Shown: one piece after another, positions 50,121 to 61,090 of the stretch | How positions within the stretch are numbered: position 1 is the stretch's first letter | Layout: the number at the start of each line of letters is the position of its first letter | Assembly (NCBI RefSeq): GCF_000237925.1 | Contig: NC_031500.1 | Coordinates: 17,323,753-17,387,752 of the forward strand | Direction of reading: 5' to 3' | Length of the DNA stretch: 64,000 nucleotides | DNA from: Schistosoma mansoni | Taxonomy: Eukaryota; Platyhelminthes; Trematoda; Strigeidida; Schistosomatidae | The notes under the pieces: generated by a model | The model's input: the letters and a program-made list of their open reading frames with translations, nothing else | What the model was told of the DNA's origin: nothing | Database searches by the model: none | Program-made: the position numbers and the translations under genes

Positions 50121-51362
50121 ATGGTCGGCTCTGTACACAAGTGTGGACAGCCATATTGCTTATTCCCCGTGGAAGAAGGGATGCAATGTGACGAATGTAA
50201 GAAGTGGTTTCATAAAATGTGCACCCGCTTAAGCCCTGCTGCCTATAAAAGGTGCTCGAAACCAAATTCTCATTGGCTCTGTATGTTTCGTTGCTCAAGC
50301 AAGACATTACTCATTCAGGAAGCCATCAGCCTTCTAGCGTTAGCCAAAAAGGTCGACGTAGGCCGTGCAGGCAACATGGATACTGATAATGAAGATTGTA
50401 TCAGTGTCGTAAATGCTGCCATGGCAGGTACCAGACACCCAATTTCTCAACATGAAGCAAAAATTTGTACTCCGGTACAACCAATGAAAGCCATGCCATT
50501 AAGTATTGAGGGACCAGTCGCTTTAGCAGCGACTGAGGACCCGGCTAGAACCACTATCGTCCAGAATAGTTCCAATCTGGATGCTGAGAATAGTGGTAAA
50601 TGGATTACACGGAAACGCAAAAGAGACGGAAAAATACCCAAAGAAAGCGCGCGTATAGTCGATAAGTCATCGTTGGACTCACGTCCTGAGCATCAGGCAA
50701 CTCCGCTGAAGTCCAAATGTAAGAAAATATTTAATACTGTTGTGGATGGAAATAGTCTAACTTCACCAAATGTTCTTGGGAGTAACTCTCTCGACCCACA
50801 TGACACTGTTATAAAGAAAGTTAACAGTAAGAAGCCGGTAGCTAACCGGCAGGATCTGACATCACGGTCAAAGGCCGTGAACACGACTTTTAAGGAAGTT
50901 AAACAGGTGCCTAGTGCAATCATCTGGAACTTGGCAGAATCGAAAGACACCGATCCCTCTAAGAGACATGCCCACGACCTGCAGTTAGTGGGATCTCTCA
51001 TCAGAAATATACTGCCAGAGGAGGTCCCAGGGGTACATATCTCGAAAGTCATCGGACTTGGTAAGTATGTTGGAGGCGAAACCCAACAGAGAAGGATCCT
51101 TAAATTAGTACTCGGAAATTTTGAGGAAAGGGAAGTATTACTAAATAACGCACGCAAAACTCGTGACTCAAACATTCGTATTCGACCTGACTGGCCACTT
51201 GAGGATCGGATCAAGTGGAAGAATGCCCTAACAGAGTTAAAAACTCGAAGGCTAAACGGTGAAGCGAACCTTACGATTAAGGGTTTTCGGGTAGTCAGGT
51301 CTTGGAAGCCAATGCTTCCGAGACCTGTGTGGGTGGAACGCATGTCTCCAAAAACACCCTAA
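50121..51362 (+). CDS. CR1-like retrotransposon ORF1 protein with PHD-type zinc finger
   Basis: 413 codons from ATG 50121. Fifteen more codons are open upstream to a Met at 50076, but the inner start directly precedes the conserved finger. Residues 5-60 form a PHD-like Cys4-His-Cys3 finger: C-x4-C (CGQPYC), CDEC, H-x2-C (FHKMC), then C-x3-C (CMFRC). The rest is basic and serine-rich (RKRKRDGK), suiting an RNA-binding ORF1 that packages element RNA. The C-terminal 100 residues (LVGSLIRNILPEEVPG, IRPDWPLEDRIKWKNALTEL) look structured. PHD-type ORF1 proteins are known in CR1-like elements. It ends at TAG/TAA-type stop 51360-51362, inside the start of ORF2. Confidence 0.85.
   Translation: MVGSVHKCGQPYCLFPVEEGMQCDECKKWFHKMCTRLSPAAYKRCSKPNSHWLCMFRCSSKTLLIQEAISLLALAKKVDVGRAGNMDTDNEDCISVVNAAMAGTRHPISQHEAKICTPVQPMKAMPLSIEGPVALAATEDPARTTIVQNSSNLDAENSGKWITRKRKRDGKIPKESARIVDKSSLDSRPEHQATPLKSKCKKIFNTVVDGNSLTSPNVLGSNSLDPHDTVIKKVNSKKPVANRQDLTSRSKAVNTTFKEVKQVPSAIIWNLAESKDTDPSKRHAHDLQLVGSLIRNILPEEVPGVHISKVIGLGKYVGGETQQRRILKLVLGNFEEREVLLNNARKTRDSNIRIRPDWPLEDRIKWKNALTELKTRRLNGEANLTIKGFRVVRSWKPMLPRPVWVERMSPKTP
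51281..51327 (+). promoter_or_regulatory. Predicted -1 ribosomal frameshift signal between ORF1 and ORF2
   Basis: The heptamer G GGT TTT (51281-51287) is in the correct X XXY YYZ register of ORF1 (AAG GGT TTT). Eight bases follow, then a 14-pair hairpin: 51296-51309 against 51314-51327, loop CAAT, one G-T pair. The -1 frame opens immediately after a TAA at 51278-51280. ORF2 has no ATG before its endonuclease domain, so a fusion by -1 shift would supply its N-terminus. Confidence 0.75.
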
Positions 51363-54136
51363 ATGTGTGTTATACGAATGCTCGTAGTCTTCGGAATAAG
51401 ATGTCTGAACTAAGTTTGATGGTAGACGACTTAAATCCGGATATAATTGTTATCACCGAAACTTGGCTCACTGTAGATATAGACTGTTCTCCAGTCATTT
51501 CAGGCTACATCTGTGTCAGAAGTGATAGAGTTAGAAGTCGCAAGGGAGGAGGCATAATATTATATATTAGGGACCACTTCCGCATTAACTCGATCATATC
51601 GGAGGCGCATGTAAGTGGTACGTGTGAGGTAGTATGTTGTACAATTAGGTCTAGAAACGGGTTAGTGACGATAGGAGGAATATATCGTAGTCCGTGTTGT
51701 CTCGCTGACGACTTTATCCTAAAACACGTCTGTTCTTGGAGTAAAGCAGAATGTTGTCTCATCGTTGGAGACTTCAATGCACCCCATATAAACTGGATAG
51801 AGCTCACAGCTCCAGGTGGGGGTTTTGATAGCGTCCTTCTGTCATCAATTATTCAATGTGCACTTGTACAATGTATCGTTAAGCCGACGCATATAGACTT
51901 GCAACATAATCCGTCATTGATAGACCTTGTCCTCACACACCACTGTGAAGATATCGTCGACATTCAACACCTTCCCCCACTGGCGGATAGTGACCATGTC
52001 GTACTTTCCTTTAAGTTCCGGATACATGGTATAGAATTTACATCTGCTCCACCCCGTCCTAATATATGGAGAGCTAATATTCCGGCAATCAGGGACTATG
52101 CTATCTCAATTGACTGGTCGGTCGATGCTGATGGATCGATTGATGATGCATGGAATAGGTTCAAGTCTACGTTCGAATCCGTAACTCAACCGTTTATCCC
52201 ATGGTCAGCACGTAAGCTATCATATTGCCCCCCATGGATTAATAAGGAAACCCGGAAGCTGTTAAAGCGTAGGAAACACTTCTGGGACTTATTCTTGTCA
52301 ACAGGTCAGGCATCATTTAAGTGCGAATATAAAAAAATCCGGAATATATGTAAAAAGACCATAGCTAAATCCCGCACGGCTTACGAACGACAGTTGGCAT
52401 ACGATAGCCGTACCTGTCCGAAGCGACTGTTTTCGTACGTTAAAAGGCGGACGAAACGTAGTGATGGTATCCCCTCATTACTGTTAAGCGAAAATTCAGC
52501 TTTATTGGCTGAATCTGATCTGGCGAAAGCGGAGTTATTTGCTAACTATTTCAGTGAAGTCTACTCTACGTGTAGTGTTACAACTACTTGTCCCGTTGAC
52601 AATGAGATACCAGCCATAGGACCTTTACACGTGACAGAGGATATAGTTCTTCCTTTGATAACTAACCTAAAACCTTGTAAGATACCGGGCCCCGATGGGT
52701 TACACCCACGTTTGCCGTCGTCGCTTGCGGACATTATCTCAAGACCGCTCACGATGCTCTTCAACATGTCCCTTTCACAGGCTCAACTACCTAGAGACTG
52801 GAAAGACGCCATAGTTAGTCCTATATTTAAGGATGGTCAGAGACGGATCGTATCTAACTACCGGCCTGTTAGCCTGACCAGTATAGTAGTTAAGTTACTT
52901 GAAAAATTAATTCGGGCTAAGCTACTGAGCCACATAGATTCGTACAATCTGTTAACTCCCGAGCAACATGGGTTTCGTAACAAGCATTCATGCTTGACTA
53001 ACTTACTCATTGCGAGAGAGGATTGGACAGCTGCCCTAGACAACGGCCAGTCTGTCGACGTGATATTCATAGATTTTAGCAAAGCGTTTGGTAAGGTTTC
53101 ACACTTGAGTCTTATGCAAAAGCTCTCGAGCTTTGGTATAACAGGTGCTATACAGGAATGGATAGGAAGCTTCTTATGTGACCACAGACAGAGAGTGAGG
53201 GTCAATGGAACTCTATCCGAATGGAAACCGGTCAAAAGTGGTGTACCCCAAGGCACCATCTTAGGCCCTTTACTTTTCCTTCTGTATATTAATGAACTAC
53301 CTTTATTACTTAAGTCGTCGACGTTATTGTTTGCGGATGATGTTAAAATCTGGAGAACAGTAAAAAATGAAACTGATCGTTGTTATCTGCAAGCAGATTT
53401 AGACGAATTAGTTAGGTGGGCTCATGATTGGGGCCCGGAAGTTAATTCCAGAAAGAGCGTGTTCATGCACATCGGTCACGATATTAGTTACCATTATACC
53501 ATTAATGGTACATCTCTGCCACGCGTTCATGAGCACAAAGACTTAGGAGTAATTATAAGTCACGACTCAAAAACTACTACGCACTGCAATGCGGTTGCTT
53601 CCAAAGGCTATCGTGCGCTATGGTCGCTTCGCAGAGCATTTAAATGCTTTGACGAGGATATGTTTCGAATTTTATATCCCACCTATGTAAGGCCACACTT
53701 AGAATACTGTATCCAAGCAGCTAGCCCTTGTCTGATAAAGGATACTAAATCGCTTGAGCGTGTCCAGCGTGTAGGGACAAAATTAGTAAAGGGTCTTTCT
53801 AAACTCCCTTACGATGAGCGTTTAAAACGTCTAAATCTTTTCCCCTTATCTTATCGTAGGACGCGAGGTGACCTTATACTGGCATTTCGTATCTTTAATT
53901 ATGATCTGGGTGTTAATATGTCTTATCTTTTTGCTCCCTCCAGCACTAACAATCTCCGGGGTCATAGCAAGAAGGTTCTGAAACTGCGATCTAATAAACT
54001 AAAGGTGGGGTCCCGTTTTTCTCATCGAGTGGTCAATGACTGGAACGCTTTACGAGAACAAGTGGTATCAGCACCATCAGTGAACATTTTCAAAAAGAAG
54101 CTGGACCTTCACTGGAAGGAAATCTGTCAGGATTAA
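51281..54136 (+). CDS. CR1-like endonuclease/reverse transcriptase (ORF2)
   Basis: 952 codons including the stop, without internal stops. Endonuclease motifs: NVCYTNARSLRNK (about residue 26), ITETWL, GGIILYI, VGDFNAPHINW (about 163), DSDHVVLSF (about 236). Reverse transcriptase: KIPGPDGLHPRLP, NYRPVSLTSI, EQHGFRNKHSC, motif A IDFSKAFGKVSH (about 599), GVPQGTILGPLLFLLYI, motif C LLFADDVKIW (about 684). The catalytic Asp of motif A is kept, but the nearly invariant second Asp of DFSKAFD is Gly (GGT at 53090-53092). The C-terminal LRGHSKKVLKLRSNKL...FSHRVVNDWNAL module is typical of CR1. The first in-frame ATG (MSELSL) lies inside the endonuclease, so the N-terminus must come from upstream translation; see the frameshift signal at 51281-51327. 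Confidence 0.9.
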   Translation, partial: GFSGSQVLEANASETCVGGTHVSKNTLNVCYTNARSLRNKMSELSLMVDDLNPDIIVITETWLTVDIDCSPVISGYICVRSDRVRSRKGGGIILYIRDHFRINSIISEAHVSGTCEVVCCTIRSRNGLVTIGGIYRSPCCLADDFILKHVCSWSKAECCLIVGDFNAPHINWIELTAPGGGFDSVLLSSIIQCALVQCIVKPTHIDLQHNPSLIDLVLTHHCEDIVDIQHLPPLADSDHVVLSFKFRIHGIEFTSAPPRPNIWRANIPAIRDYAISIDWSVDADGSIDDAWNRFKSTFESVTQPFIPWSARKLSYCPPWINKETRKLLKRRKHFWDLFLSTGQASFKCEYKKIRNICKKTIAKSRTAYERQLAYDSRTCPKRLFSYVKRRTKRSDGIPSLLLSENSALLAESDLAKAELFANYFSEVYSTCSVTTTCPVDNEIPAIGPLHVTEDIVLPLITNLKPCKIPGPDGLHPRLPSSLADIISRPLTMLFNMSLSQAQLPRDWKDAIVSPIFKDGQRRIVSNYRPVSLTSIVVKLLEKLIRAKLLSHIDSYNLLTPEQHGFRNKHSCLTNLLIAREDWTAALDNGQSVDVIFIDFSKAFGKVSHLSLMQKLSSFGITGAIQEWIGSFLCDHRQRVRVNGTLSEWKPVKSGVPQGTILGPLLFLLYINELPLLLKSSTLLFADDVKIWRTVKNETDRCYLQADLDELVRWAHDWGPEVNSRKSVFMHIGHDISYHYTINGTSLPRVHEHKDLGVIISHDSKTTTHCNAVASKGYRALWSLRRAFKCFDEDMFRILYPTYVRPHLEYCIQAASPCLIKDTKSLERVQRVGTKLVKGLSKLPYDERLKRLNLFPLSYRRTRGDLILAFRIFNYDLGVNMSYLFAPSSTNNLRGHSKKVLKLRSNKLKVGSRFSHRVVNDWNALREQVVSAPSVNIFKKKLDLHWKEICQD

Positions 54137-54139
54137 CAC

Positions 54140-56560
54140 AGGTTCATCAACCTACTATCCTTATTACTGAAGACTGAAGACATATGTTTTTTTGTAATAC
54201 TTTATCATTTTTATGTTCTCATATTTTTCCGTGCGTTTATATATCTAATTCTTATTTTACTAAAATGCGCGACCAAACTGTTACAGGTCAATGCTCCCAC
54301 GCTCCCCGCCTTGCACTCTCATTCCATTCTGACTTGATAATATTGGAGTCTGATTCCGCTGTGAAGACGTGAAGAAACAACAGCACAAATTCAACAGTTA
54401 AGTTACACCCCGTATGTTTACTAGTGGTATTCACAAACACTACGATGCTTTGAAGAAGTGTAATGATTCGAATTATTTGAATTATAGTATGAACTAGTGA
54501 TTCCAGTAAAAACATAATTTAATCGAGAAATATTATATGAGCACAAATGAATGTACTGTATTCGGAGTTCAAAATCAAACAGTCATCAATACAAAGAAAT
54601 CATTGGTTTATATAAACACCACAAGAAGTCTGACCTCAGACGTGGAGATTTAATCGATCGACAAAGTTTAGACCAGCTATTATAAATCATCAGATTGCTA
54701 CATGACTAGACAACAGAAATGTTACTATGTATGCAAGAGGTCATCGGTCAAAGAACTGATGATGAATTCCGTTTTAACTGATTCTTTCTACCCGAGTTTC
54801 TTTAATAGATGCAAGCGGTGCTTGCTTCACTCCAAAATAAGGCTGTTGAAAAACTGCCTGCACCCGCCGATCGGATTCTACAGGCCATCAGAACCTTCCG
54901 AATTGAAGTTTGTTACTTTAAGGAAAGGCCTCAATCAATACGAAACGAAATCACAAGACTCCGTCCCATTATCTCTTGTTCTCTTAATCTTCGTCATGAT
55001 CACAGACAGTTCAAAACTCCCGAAATGAGCTTATCTCGATAAAGGTCTGTTTTTGAACGTTAAAAAAACAGGTGACTCATATTGTTGTTGGTACCATAAC
55101 ATTCATAGGAAGTCTTCCAGAAATTGAAGGAAACCACAAAGTTTCCCAAACTGAGTCCTTAAGCAATAGCAAATCTATCGTTAAGCCTCACCGAGTTTTG
55201 TTGCGGCAACGGTTTTTAAAACAATCATTGGTGTAGACCTGCTACAACACCACAAACTACACATGGAACAAAGGAAACAAGTTACTAGGATCAGATTTTA
55301 AATTGTCTGAAAAGTTTATTTGTCTTGTCATAGGTTATGCTAACAGACGTTTTCCTGTATACAACAAGTACATGATCAGTATATTGAGTTAGATATTCAA
55401 CGTACACCACTGTATTTATAGATCTAGGTCTCAGTTCTGTATATAGTCTACCAATTAAGTAACTAATGGTCCGTTTCTCATTCCGTGTACTCGAACTTAT
55501 GAATCCCAATTACATATACACCCGCCATTTGTTCACGTGACACTCTCACACACGAAATGTTGTACAACTTCCTGGTCAGGTCACTCACATTTTCACCTTA
55601 CATCCAGTTTCATCATCTATTACGTTTACCATGATAAATTACCTGTCTTGTAAAATGAACAGATGCTGAATGGGTCTCCAAGTGCTCACATTCTCTCTCT
55701 CAACTCCTCACAAAATGAGAAAATGTGAGGTAATTTATATTCGTCATGTTGTTGCGCTGGTGGGAGCTAAAAACTGAATTCTATGAGATATGAGAAGTTG
55801 TGAGAAAATTCAGCAACATTCAACTGAGTGCTTGAAATAGTGTATACTCAGATGCGTGAACTGGTAGAGGAACATCTGTAGGAGCAAGAATGCGTGAAAT
55901 GTATAAATGAATTCAAAGTGCACATAACCGATACAGATACGGATTAAGCAACTTATCGAAATAGTGTTTATTTTGCTTAGTCTCTGTTTTTCATATATGT
56001 TGTGAATGGTGTACTGAAAGTTGTAGGTTTAGTGAGTTTGTGTTGCAAACCACTATTTACTCTATCTAAACATAACAACACCACTCAAATCTTACCAAAG
56101 AGAAAACACAGTATCCTGTGCCAAGAATTAGTAAACGACAAACAAATGCGTAAGATGCAGTAGACTGAGTGAAGCCCACATACTAAACCATCGTGATTCC
56201 AAAGTGAACAGCTGCATTGGATGACACATTACATTGATCAAGTCGAAAATTACACATCCACACATCAAACTACCTTATTTACGTACTGAAAATCAAGTTT
56301 CACCCATTATCCAGACAAACATTAATCTTATATTTCGAAACAGATATACGCCAGCATTATGCTTGTGGAAGTCATATATATTGTTGGGTTGAAAAATTAT
56401 CTCACAATTGTCACAGGCAATATTGATAGGAATTATCGAGTAGTACCTAGACGTAATTAATTGAAATTTACTCCCAGCTACCAACATAATCAAATATTGA
56501 TGCATTGAATGTCGTATTTTTCCACAACGTTTAACAAAGACACGATAACCTGGTCAGAGC
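54140..56560. other. 3' flank of the CR1-like element and unassigned DNA
   Basis: The element's 3' end was not located; no tandem tail motif stands out after 54136. Open stretches at 54702-55028 and 54809-55042 overlap in different frames and show no motif. No RNA gene or repeat was recognised. Confidence 0.35.
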
Positions 56561-56631
56561 AATGATTGTTGTGTCCAATTCAGAACTTGTTGAATAGTAT
56601 TTCGTTTATTTTCACCTCTATTTTTTGGATA

Positions 56632-56814
56632 ATGTTCGTCATGCTGATTTCGGTGTCACTGATATTGTTCTGTGATGCTGTATTTGCGTTGTCAATATCT
56701 TGTTCAAATGAAGATGTACACATTCAGACTAACGTTTATACCTATTTATATATTGACTCATGTATTTATTTGCGTAAAAATTCACATTCTTCTTTAAACT
56801 TGATTGAAAGTTAA
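56632..56814 (+). CDS. Possible small secreted peptide or first exon
   Basis: 60 codons. The first 19 residues (MFVMLISVSLILFCDAVFA) look like a cleavable signal peptide with an Ala-x-Ala-like end, followed by a polar part with three Cys in all. No family is recognised. It could be the first exon of a secreted-protein gene, or a chance frame; an upstream extension to 56566 seems less likely as coding. Confidence 0.25.
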   Translation: MFVMLISVSLILFCDAVFALSISCSNEDVHIQTNVYTYLYIDSCIYLRKNSHSSLNLIES

Positions 56815-56819
56815 TAAAT

Positions 56820-57960
56820 AATAATACTCATTTATCAACAAAACACCAAGACACCGTGACGACTATATAAACTTAGACAAATTGTTTCATTGATGAATAT
56901 GATGACTGCCTTTCAAAGAGCAAGTGCTTTAGACAACAATTGCCATGTATTTGTGAAAGTTCTTTTTTTTGAATCAGTTAGTTTGCCAATTGTCTATGAT
57001 TGTTACATAATTCGTTTACGGCATTCATATAATATGCTAATTTTCCTCACATATATGGTCTGTTTAAAGGTCTGAGATATGTTTAGCTATCCATAATTTA
57101 TCTTTAATCAATTGCAAGTGTGTTGTTTAACTTGTAGTGACCTACTTTTCTCGACGAGAACGCCATTGGTATGTTGGAAACAATTATTATTATAACCAAT
57201 TGTACTGGTGATGGCTTAACTTTACTCGTTTTGTTTAACTGTATCGAAATCGCTTTCGTTCGATCGCTCATCTTGTTCGTTCGAACTTTCTTGTGCTCTG
57301 CCTTTTTGCCTGTACTCGTTGGCACGTCTCAGTATTCTTTCGATACCACGAGATTACCAATAAATATACTTTAACTGGACCAGTTACAGCCTTCTGGTTC
57401 ACGAGCTACCAAAGGAGCCAGGTCGATTTTGGGCGCGTAATCTTACTGTAGTGGTGTTCATAGTCAATCGAGACTCGATGCCATCTACAAACTTTGTGAC
57501 AAACATTCTTGTCACAAACATATTGGCATTTGTTATTGATGATGTGTTTTGCTTTTTGCCATTTTGGATATAATAGACTGAGTATTTAATTTGGCATTTT
57601 ACATAATAGTACAAGGCGTGTAATGAACTACATTAATCTTCCTAATTTTCCGATTGATAGTGTTTGTGAACTGAATAAATTTCTGTCATCAGTTGGTAGT
57701 TAGCATAAACACTGTCTGATTTAGTGGATTTGTTGTTGACAGGAATATAATCAGAAATTTGCATAACAGAACTGTTTAGGTGTACTACATGTCATTTCAT
57801 AATGAAATCCAATATTATGGTGTATTACGTTTTCCCGTCAATATAATGTGTTTATGACTGAACAAGTAACTTATTATCGAAACTGAGTGAAACATTACTA
57901 GAGATGTTCTGATGAGTGATTATGGAGTTCACGATAGTAGATTATTATTAAAATTAACTC
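56820..57960. other. Spacer, nothing recognised
   Basis: Short frames only; no motif, repeat or RNA gene assigned. Confidence 0.35.
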
Positions 57961-57969
57961 ATAATGTCA

Positions 57970-58115
57970 CTGGAACACCGCCTGTAGCTCCTCCGGGGGC
58001 TACTTACGGTCCCAAGTCCGGATAAAGGAGGAGGGTTGGACATGAGTTTAGCGACCCCGTCGCGTAGAAAACCAACTTGCTAAAAAACGCTAACCAGAAA
58101 AAATCATTCAAGTAT
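57970..58115 (+). repeat. Dispersed GC-rich repeat, copy 3
   Basis: CCTGTAGCTCCTCCGGGGGC, then CCCAAGTCCGGATAAAGGAG and GTAGAAAACCAACTTGCTAA; same family as 5540, 23875 and 61930. Confidence 0.65.
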
Positions 58116-58397
58116 ATACATAATCTAATTGCTCAATGGTTAAACAATAAGAATATACATAGAATAATCGTCCATTAATAGGTCTCGGAAGTTACCTGTA
58201 CTTATATCTTCACCAGGATATAACAAAAATAAGTTTGTTGTGACTATCTTCACAACCTTCATCTAAAATGGACTAATTCAGCTTTTAACAGTGATGGTAT
58301 TGAATCTATGTATTATTGCTATGATAAAACATTTGCTTACAGTATGATATTAGTAAAATTATTGATTAGAATTTACTTTATTCCAGTTAAGCAACAC

Positions 58398-58915
58398 TTA
58401 CTTACTTACTTACATCTGTTACTCCCAATGGAGCATAGGCCGCCGACCAGCATTCTCCAACCCACTCTACAATGGGCCTTCTTTCCTAGTTCTATCCAAT
58501 TTCTGTTCATTCTTCTCATATCTGTCTCCATTTCTCGACATAATGTGTTTTTTGGTCTTCCTCTTCTCCTTTGACCTCCAGGACTCCATGTGAGGGCTTG
58601 CCTTGTGACGCAGTTGGGTGATTTCATCAATGTGTGTCCTATCCACTTCCAGCGTTTCTTCCTGATTTCTTCCTCCACTGCAATCTGGTTTGTTCTCTCT
58701 CACAGTAGATTGTTGCTGATAATGTTTGGCCAACAGATCACAAATATTTTGCATAGACAACTGTTAATAAACACCTGTATCTTCTGGATAATGGCTTTCG
58801 TAGTTCTCCACGTCTCGACCCCATACAGTAGAACTGCTTTAACATTTGCATTGAAAATTCTGATCTTGGTGTTGATTAACAATTGTTTTGGCTTCCAGAT
58901 GTAGTTAAGTAACAC
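58398..58915 (-). mobile_element. 5'-truncated RTE-like copy with (TAAG)n tail
   Basis: The minus strand encodes [40 protein letters not shown] and, after a frameshift, [20 protein letters not shown] and [17 protein letters not shown]. The tail is at 58398-58412. It is one of the best conserved copies of its family in the window. Confidence 0.8.
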
Positions 58916-59009
58916 TATTCATAATAATCTATCTTTATAAACATCTAATTATGAATTACCTATTTCTTTACTCAATATTTTGCCTTAGTAACTAATTCAT
59001 GTTTTGTAT

Positions 59010-59110
59010 GGTTGAAATCATAAGTCAATTGAAGCTAGACCATCATGAAAAACCTGGAAGCACTGGACGACTGTTTCGTCCCATTGTGACACTCCTTAGC
59101 AATACGCACC
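59010..59110 (-). mobile_element. SINE body fragment
   Basis: Plus strand AATTGAAGCTAGACCATCAT, AACCTGGAAGCACTGGACGA. Reversed, the hammerhead reads TTGCTAAGGAGTG...GACGAAAC; stem I still has CAGTGC but its partner and CTGANGA are mutated. Confidence 0.6.
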
Positions 59111-59299
59111 CATTTATTTGTAATCAATAATGTTTACAACTAAACGAATAAACATTCGATTTTCTTAGTGAAAAACAAACATGAGTTTGGTGTTGTTTTC
59201 TTTCTCGAAAAAAGTTTTATAATGAATAAATTTGAATCAATAATTTGAAAAAACATCAATTGTATTTCTTTATAAAAGATACATGAAAGGAACTCCCCA

Positions 59300-59372
59300 G
59301 GACAAAGTAGGTTAGAGAATGCTGGTTGGCGGCCTATGCTCCATTGGGAGTAACAGGCGTAAGTAAGTAAGT
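59300..59372 (+). mobile_element. Short 3' end of the (TAAG)n RTE family
   Basis: GTTAGAGAATGCTGGTTGGC, then CCTATGCTCCATTGGGAGTA and a GTAAGTAAGTAAG tail. Confidence 0.65.
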
Positions 59373-59528
59373 AAAATGAATTCGTTACTATTATTACAAA
59401 ATATAAATAAGGTAACACCTAAATTGTTTCTATATATATATAAATACAACATTAACTACATGTATTGATGATTGTCATTTAGTGTTTGGTTAAAAAAACA
59501 AATCACTTCACACTTTATGATTATGATG

Positions 59529-59714
59529 ATGATAAGGTTAAATGTATTTCATTACTTTGTATTCATTATTGTAAAGCAATATGTATTAGTCAAATGTCAA
59601 ATGATAACAAAGGAACAATTAAATTTCATTGGAATATTACATCATAAACTTAAAGATGATCATGATGATTCAAAAGGTTTTGAACAATCTTCATTGAAAC
59701 ATAAAGAACATCTT
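59529..59714 (+). CDS. Venom-allergen-like (CAP superfamily) protein, exon 1
   Basis: First of four in-phase exons of a secreted CAP/SCP-TAPS protein, a family large in schistosomes and found in secretions; roles proposed include lipid binding and host interaction. This exon starts at one of several Met codons (59517-59529); 59529 gives MIRLNVFHYFVFIIVKQYVL, a signal peptide, then ITKEQLNFIGILHHKLKDDH, matching the first CAP helix with its H-x-x-L/R pattern. It ends EHL|GTAAGT in phase 0. The exact Met is uncertain. The tissue or stage of expression is not visible from sequence. Confidence 0.6.
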
Positions 59715-59784
59715 GTAAGTTGAATAAGAGATGCATTCATTTACTATGTATAAAATGAATGGGAAAAATCATTTATATAATTGT

Positions 59785-60090
59785 AAGCAAAGATGGATAG
59801 TGGCTAGCAGTGGAATCCAATTTGACGCGCGTTTCGTCCTATTTGGGACTTGTCAGGTGGATGTACTTGCATCTCAGAGTTGATGTTCACTCTGGGACAA
59901 GAACCCAGTACCTTTCGCTTCAAACTCCATCGCGTCCCAAATAGAACGAAACGCACGTCCTGGATTCCACTGCTAGCCACTCTCCATCTTTGCTTATAAT
60001 GCTTGTGAATTTAAGCTATATCGAGGCAATAAGCACAGTATGCACATATGCCAATTAGAGACTGACCAGTTGCAGTCCTAAACATCATAC
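59785..60090 (-). mobile_element. Sm-alpha-type element in CAP-gene intron 1
   Basis: Plus strand GATGGATAGTGGCTAGCAGT then GACGCGCGTTTCGTCCTATT and, after a rearranged middle, a second short forward hammerhead half (CGTCCCAAATAGAACGAAAC). The family extension follows to 60090 (TATATCGAGGCAATAAGCAC). The two halves are inverted relative to each other. Confidence 0.6.
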
Positions 60091-60239
60091 TGATCTATTC
60101 TGTCTCTAAAGTTAATATGAGCCTTAGCCTAGTAATTTGTTTTTGGTGCTTTGTGTTGTTTAGTTATTACATTATAAACAATAATAGCTTTTGAATCCAG
60201 TATTAGTACCTACAAACATTTATTCACTGAATATCAGAA

Positions 60240-60510
60240 AGGGTTTTTGTGGATATTATAGTAATTTCAATAGTTGAGATTATGAGTCAATTGAAGCTAG
60301 ACATTAACATCGTTGGATACCGGCAAGTTCAATGGTGTAGAGGTTAAGCGCTCACACGCGAGGATGATAGATCCTGTGTTCGAATCTCGCGAGTCAGGAT
60401 CGTGGATGCGCACTGGTGAGGAGTCCCACAATAGGACTAAATGACCGTCCATTGCTTCCAAGTTTTCCATGGTGGTCTAGCTTCAATTGACTTATGATCT
60501 CAACTACTGA
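60240..60510 (+). mobile_element. SINE copy with reversed tail fragment
   Basis: Begins with a reversed tail piece (GAAAGGGTTTTTGTGGATAT), then a full forward copy: B box GTGTTCGAATCTC and hammerhead words CTGGTGAGGAGTCCCACAAT, AGGACTAAAT. CTGANGA is broken (CTGGTGA) and GAAA reads TAAA, so it is inactive. Confidence 0.6.
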
Positions 60511-60922
60511 AATTAACCATTATTCTCAAATTCAACTGATATTTAATGTCTGAATAGGTGAAGGTCATCAGATGAATTTCATACTAGAATGAACGGGCCA
60601 TGCAGTGTTTTTAGACATTCAAAGGCTTTTTTAACTCCGATTGGTCCATGGTCCCAATGAAATTTAATAATCTTCACAACGCCATACTGAAAACTGATTT
60701 TAAGAAAATTCGTATATGTAGAATTGTTAGTGGAACATCGTCAGTAGTCGGAGTGAAATAAATAAATTTTAAATTTTCGATACAGTTTCTCACAAGTAAA
60801 TCTATTTAATACGAGAAAGTTTTCCAAATTTCGATCATACTATTCGAAACTGCTCTCTGTATTTCTATAAAACTTAAAGAACTGAATGTAAGCTTTTATA
60901 ATATTAGTTCCCCAGATAAATC

Positions 60923-61090
60923 AGTCAGTCAGTCACAACGTAGAACTTCGTACATACGTACGTAGATCAGTTCGAGTTGGCATACACATTAGCACGAGAT
61001 GCAGTTGTCCATTCAAATCCCATAGTGGCAGAAATAGTTAGAGTATAAGCAGTAATCGGAAAGATTTTATTGAAGAAGTATAATCCAAAT
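60923..61090 (-). mobile_element. 3' end of the (ACTG)n-tailed RTE family
   Basis: Plus strand AGTCAGTCAGTCACAACGTA then GAACTTCGTACATACGTACG; matches the ends at 2235 and 27607. Confidence 0.7.

Noticed and set aside
51302-51304. TTG as the start codon of ORF2
   Set aside because: Eukaryotic initiation at TTG is unlikely. The -1 frame is open from 51281 and a frameshift signal explains its translation better.
50693-51343. 216-codon open frame on the minus strand
   Set aside because: It is antisense to ORF1 of the CR1-like element and shows no motif.
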